From assembly GCA_944332505.1 (NCBI GenBank), contig CALVKC010000060.1, forward strand, positions 1 through 6,885: 6,885 nucleotides of DNA, in the 5' to 3' direction. Each line of letters begins with the position of its first letter. The stretch's first letter is position 1. Under the pieces are notes generated by a model that was not told where the DNA came from, searched no databases, and worked only from the letters and a program-made list of their open reading frames with translations. The position numbers and the translations under genes were made by a program. Positions 6,644 through 6,885 of the stretch are shown in pieces. The DNA is from an uncultured Bacilli bacterium (lineage in GTDB: Bacteria > Bacillota_I > Bacilli_A > RF39 > UBA660).

Positions 6644-6652
6644 ATTATATCA
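6644..6652 (-). promoter_or_regulatory. Extended -10 promoter of the PF06541-glycosyltransferase-AAA+ operon
   Basis: Read on the minus strand this is TGATATAAT, an exact TG-N-TATAAT extended -10 with TATAAT at 6644-6649. The upstream 17 bp and the -35 position are A/T only, with no good TTGACA match. The predicted transcription start is at about 6637, some 13 nt before the ATG. Confidence 0.65.
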
Positions 6653-6683
6653 TATATTTTTTATATTAAAAATATTTTAAAAC

Positions 6684-6714
6684 AAAAAAACAAATCTAGA
6701 TTAGTAGACTTGTT
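6684..6714 (-). terminator. Intrinsic terminator of the tRNA-Asn gene
   Basis: On the minus strand AACAAGTCTA (6714-6705) pairs over 10 bp, with one G-U, with TAGATTTGTT (6698-6689) around a 6-base loop. It is followed by a T-run (6688-6684). It begins 9 nt after the encoded CCA of the tRNA and separates the tRNA from the downstream operon promoter. On the plus strand the T-run is weaker, so it is directional. Confidence 0.85.
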
Positions 6715-6723
6715 ATTTTCTTA

Positions 6724-6799
6724 TGGCGCCCAATGTAGGACTCGAACCTACGACCTAACGGTTAACAGCCGTGCGCTCTACCGACTGAGCTAATTGGGC
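6724..6799 (-). tRNA. tRNA-Asn, anticodon GTT
   Basis: This is a 76-nt cloverleaf including an encoded CCA (6726-6724). The 7-bp acceptor stem is GCCCAAT with ATTGGGC, with discriminator G73, as expected for bacterial tRNA-Asn. The D-stem is GCTC/GAGC, the anticodon loop is CTGTTAA with GTT at 6766-6764, the variable loop is AGGTC, and the T-arm is GTAGG-TTCGAGT-CCTAC. The anticodon stem CACGG/CCGTT has a C-U mismatch at its outer pair (27-43), and the other four pairs are sound. It has its own promoter and terminator, so it is a single-gene transcription unit. Confidence 0.97.
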
Positions 6800-6810
6800 A
6801 TTACTCCAAT

Positions 6811-6839
6811 AGTATATAAAAAATTATATTAAATGTCAA
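6811..6839 (-). promoter_or_regulatory. Consensus promoter of tRNA-Asn
   Basis: On the minus strand TTGACA (6839-6834) is followed by a 17-bp spacer and TATACT (6816-6811). That is a perfect -35, optimal spacing, and a 5/6 match at -10. The predicted start is at about 6804, only about 5 nt before the mature tRNA 5' end at 6799, as usual for a strong stable-RNA promoter. Confidence 0.88.
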
Positions 6840-6843
6840 TTGG

Positions 6844-6881
6844 TTTTCTATTTTTTTCTTGATTTTTCTTGATTTTATTGA
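6844..6881 (-). repeat. Phased A-tracts / 10-bp tandem repeat upstream of the tRNA promoter
   Basis: The 10-mer TTTTTCTTGA (plus strand) occurs at 6853-6862 and 6863-6872, with a degenerate third copy at 6873-6881. On the minus strand this gives A-tracts centred near 6874, 6865, 6854 and 6845, spaced about one helical turn apart. They lie at roughly -41 to -70 of the tRNA-Asn promoter. The arrangement resembles an UP element or intrinsically curved DNA. The role is inferred from position. The window ends at 6885 with no further gene visible. Confidence 0.55.
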
Positions 6882-6885
6882 TTAT

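Noticed and set aside
6724..6799. tRNA-Asn as an integration site for a mobile element
   Set aside because: No integrase, no duplicated 3' tRNA end and no change in composition next to it are visible in the window.
1..6885. CRISPR array, insertion sequence, toxin-antitoxin or phage defence locus
   Set aside because: There are no spaced repeats, transposase, terminal inverted repeats or defence-type gene pairs. The genes are mostly recognisable bacterial families.

Overview
The window is very AT-rich. Its codons are dominated by A/T, its proteins are rich in Asn, Ile and Lys, its Shine-Dalgarno sites are strong, its genes are tightly packed, and its promoters look like those used by the main vegetative sigma factor. 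Trp is written TGG and one gene ends in TGA, so the standard bacterial code (table 11) fits. The best guess is a small-genome, low-GC Bacillota or Mycoplasmatota relative, such as an uncultured gut Bacilli lineage. That placement is an inference from composition and gene content.

Layout, left to right. (1) Bases 1-453 hold the 3' end of a plus-strand gene for an acidic coiled-coil protein, probably a lipoprotein. It ends in an intrinsic terminator that begins inside the stop codon. (2) An extended -10 promoter then drives a plus-strand operon of three genes with overlapping ends. These are a radical SAM DNA repair/modification protein (534-1727), its obligate-type partner of the DUF4130 family (1727-2449), and a divergent, shortened GroEL-type chaperonin (2446-3972). 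(3) Converging on it, with stop codons overlapping by 4 bp, is a minus-strand operon of three genes. In order of transcription they are a five-helix membrane protein of the PF06541 family (6624-5980), a GT28/MGDG-synthase-type glycolipid glycosyltransferase (5977-4892), and a stand-alone AAA+ ATPase resembling the first ATPase ring of ClpB/ClpC (4889-3969). (4) Upstream of that operon, on the same strand, is a tRNA-Asn(GTT) gene (6799-6724). It has its own consensus promoter, phased A-tracts upstream of the -35, and a 10-bp hairpin terminator.

How the genes may work together. The radical SAM and DUF4130 pair is a known but functionally unsolved DNA repair/modification couple. Here the radical SAM protein ends in a motif matching the beta sliding-clamp binding consensus, which would place it at replication or repair sites. 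The chaperonin-like gene is translationally coupled to this pair. It keeps the catalytic aspartates of GroEL but has altered substrate-binding helices, a shortened apical domain and no GGM tail. The glycosyltransferase and PF06541 protein point to membrane glycolipid or envelope work. The Clp-like ATPase behind them lacks the N-domain, the middle domain, the second ATPase ring and the aromatic pore-loop residue, so it is probably not an ordinary unfoldase. The least described parts are the coupling of the DNA repair pair to a chaperonin paralogue and the tail-to-tail placement of that paralogue against a stripped-down Clp ATPase.
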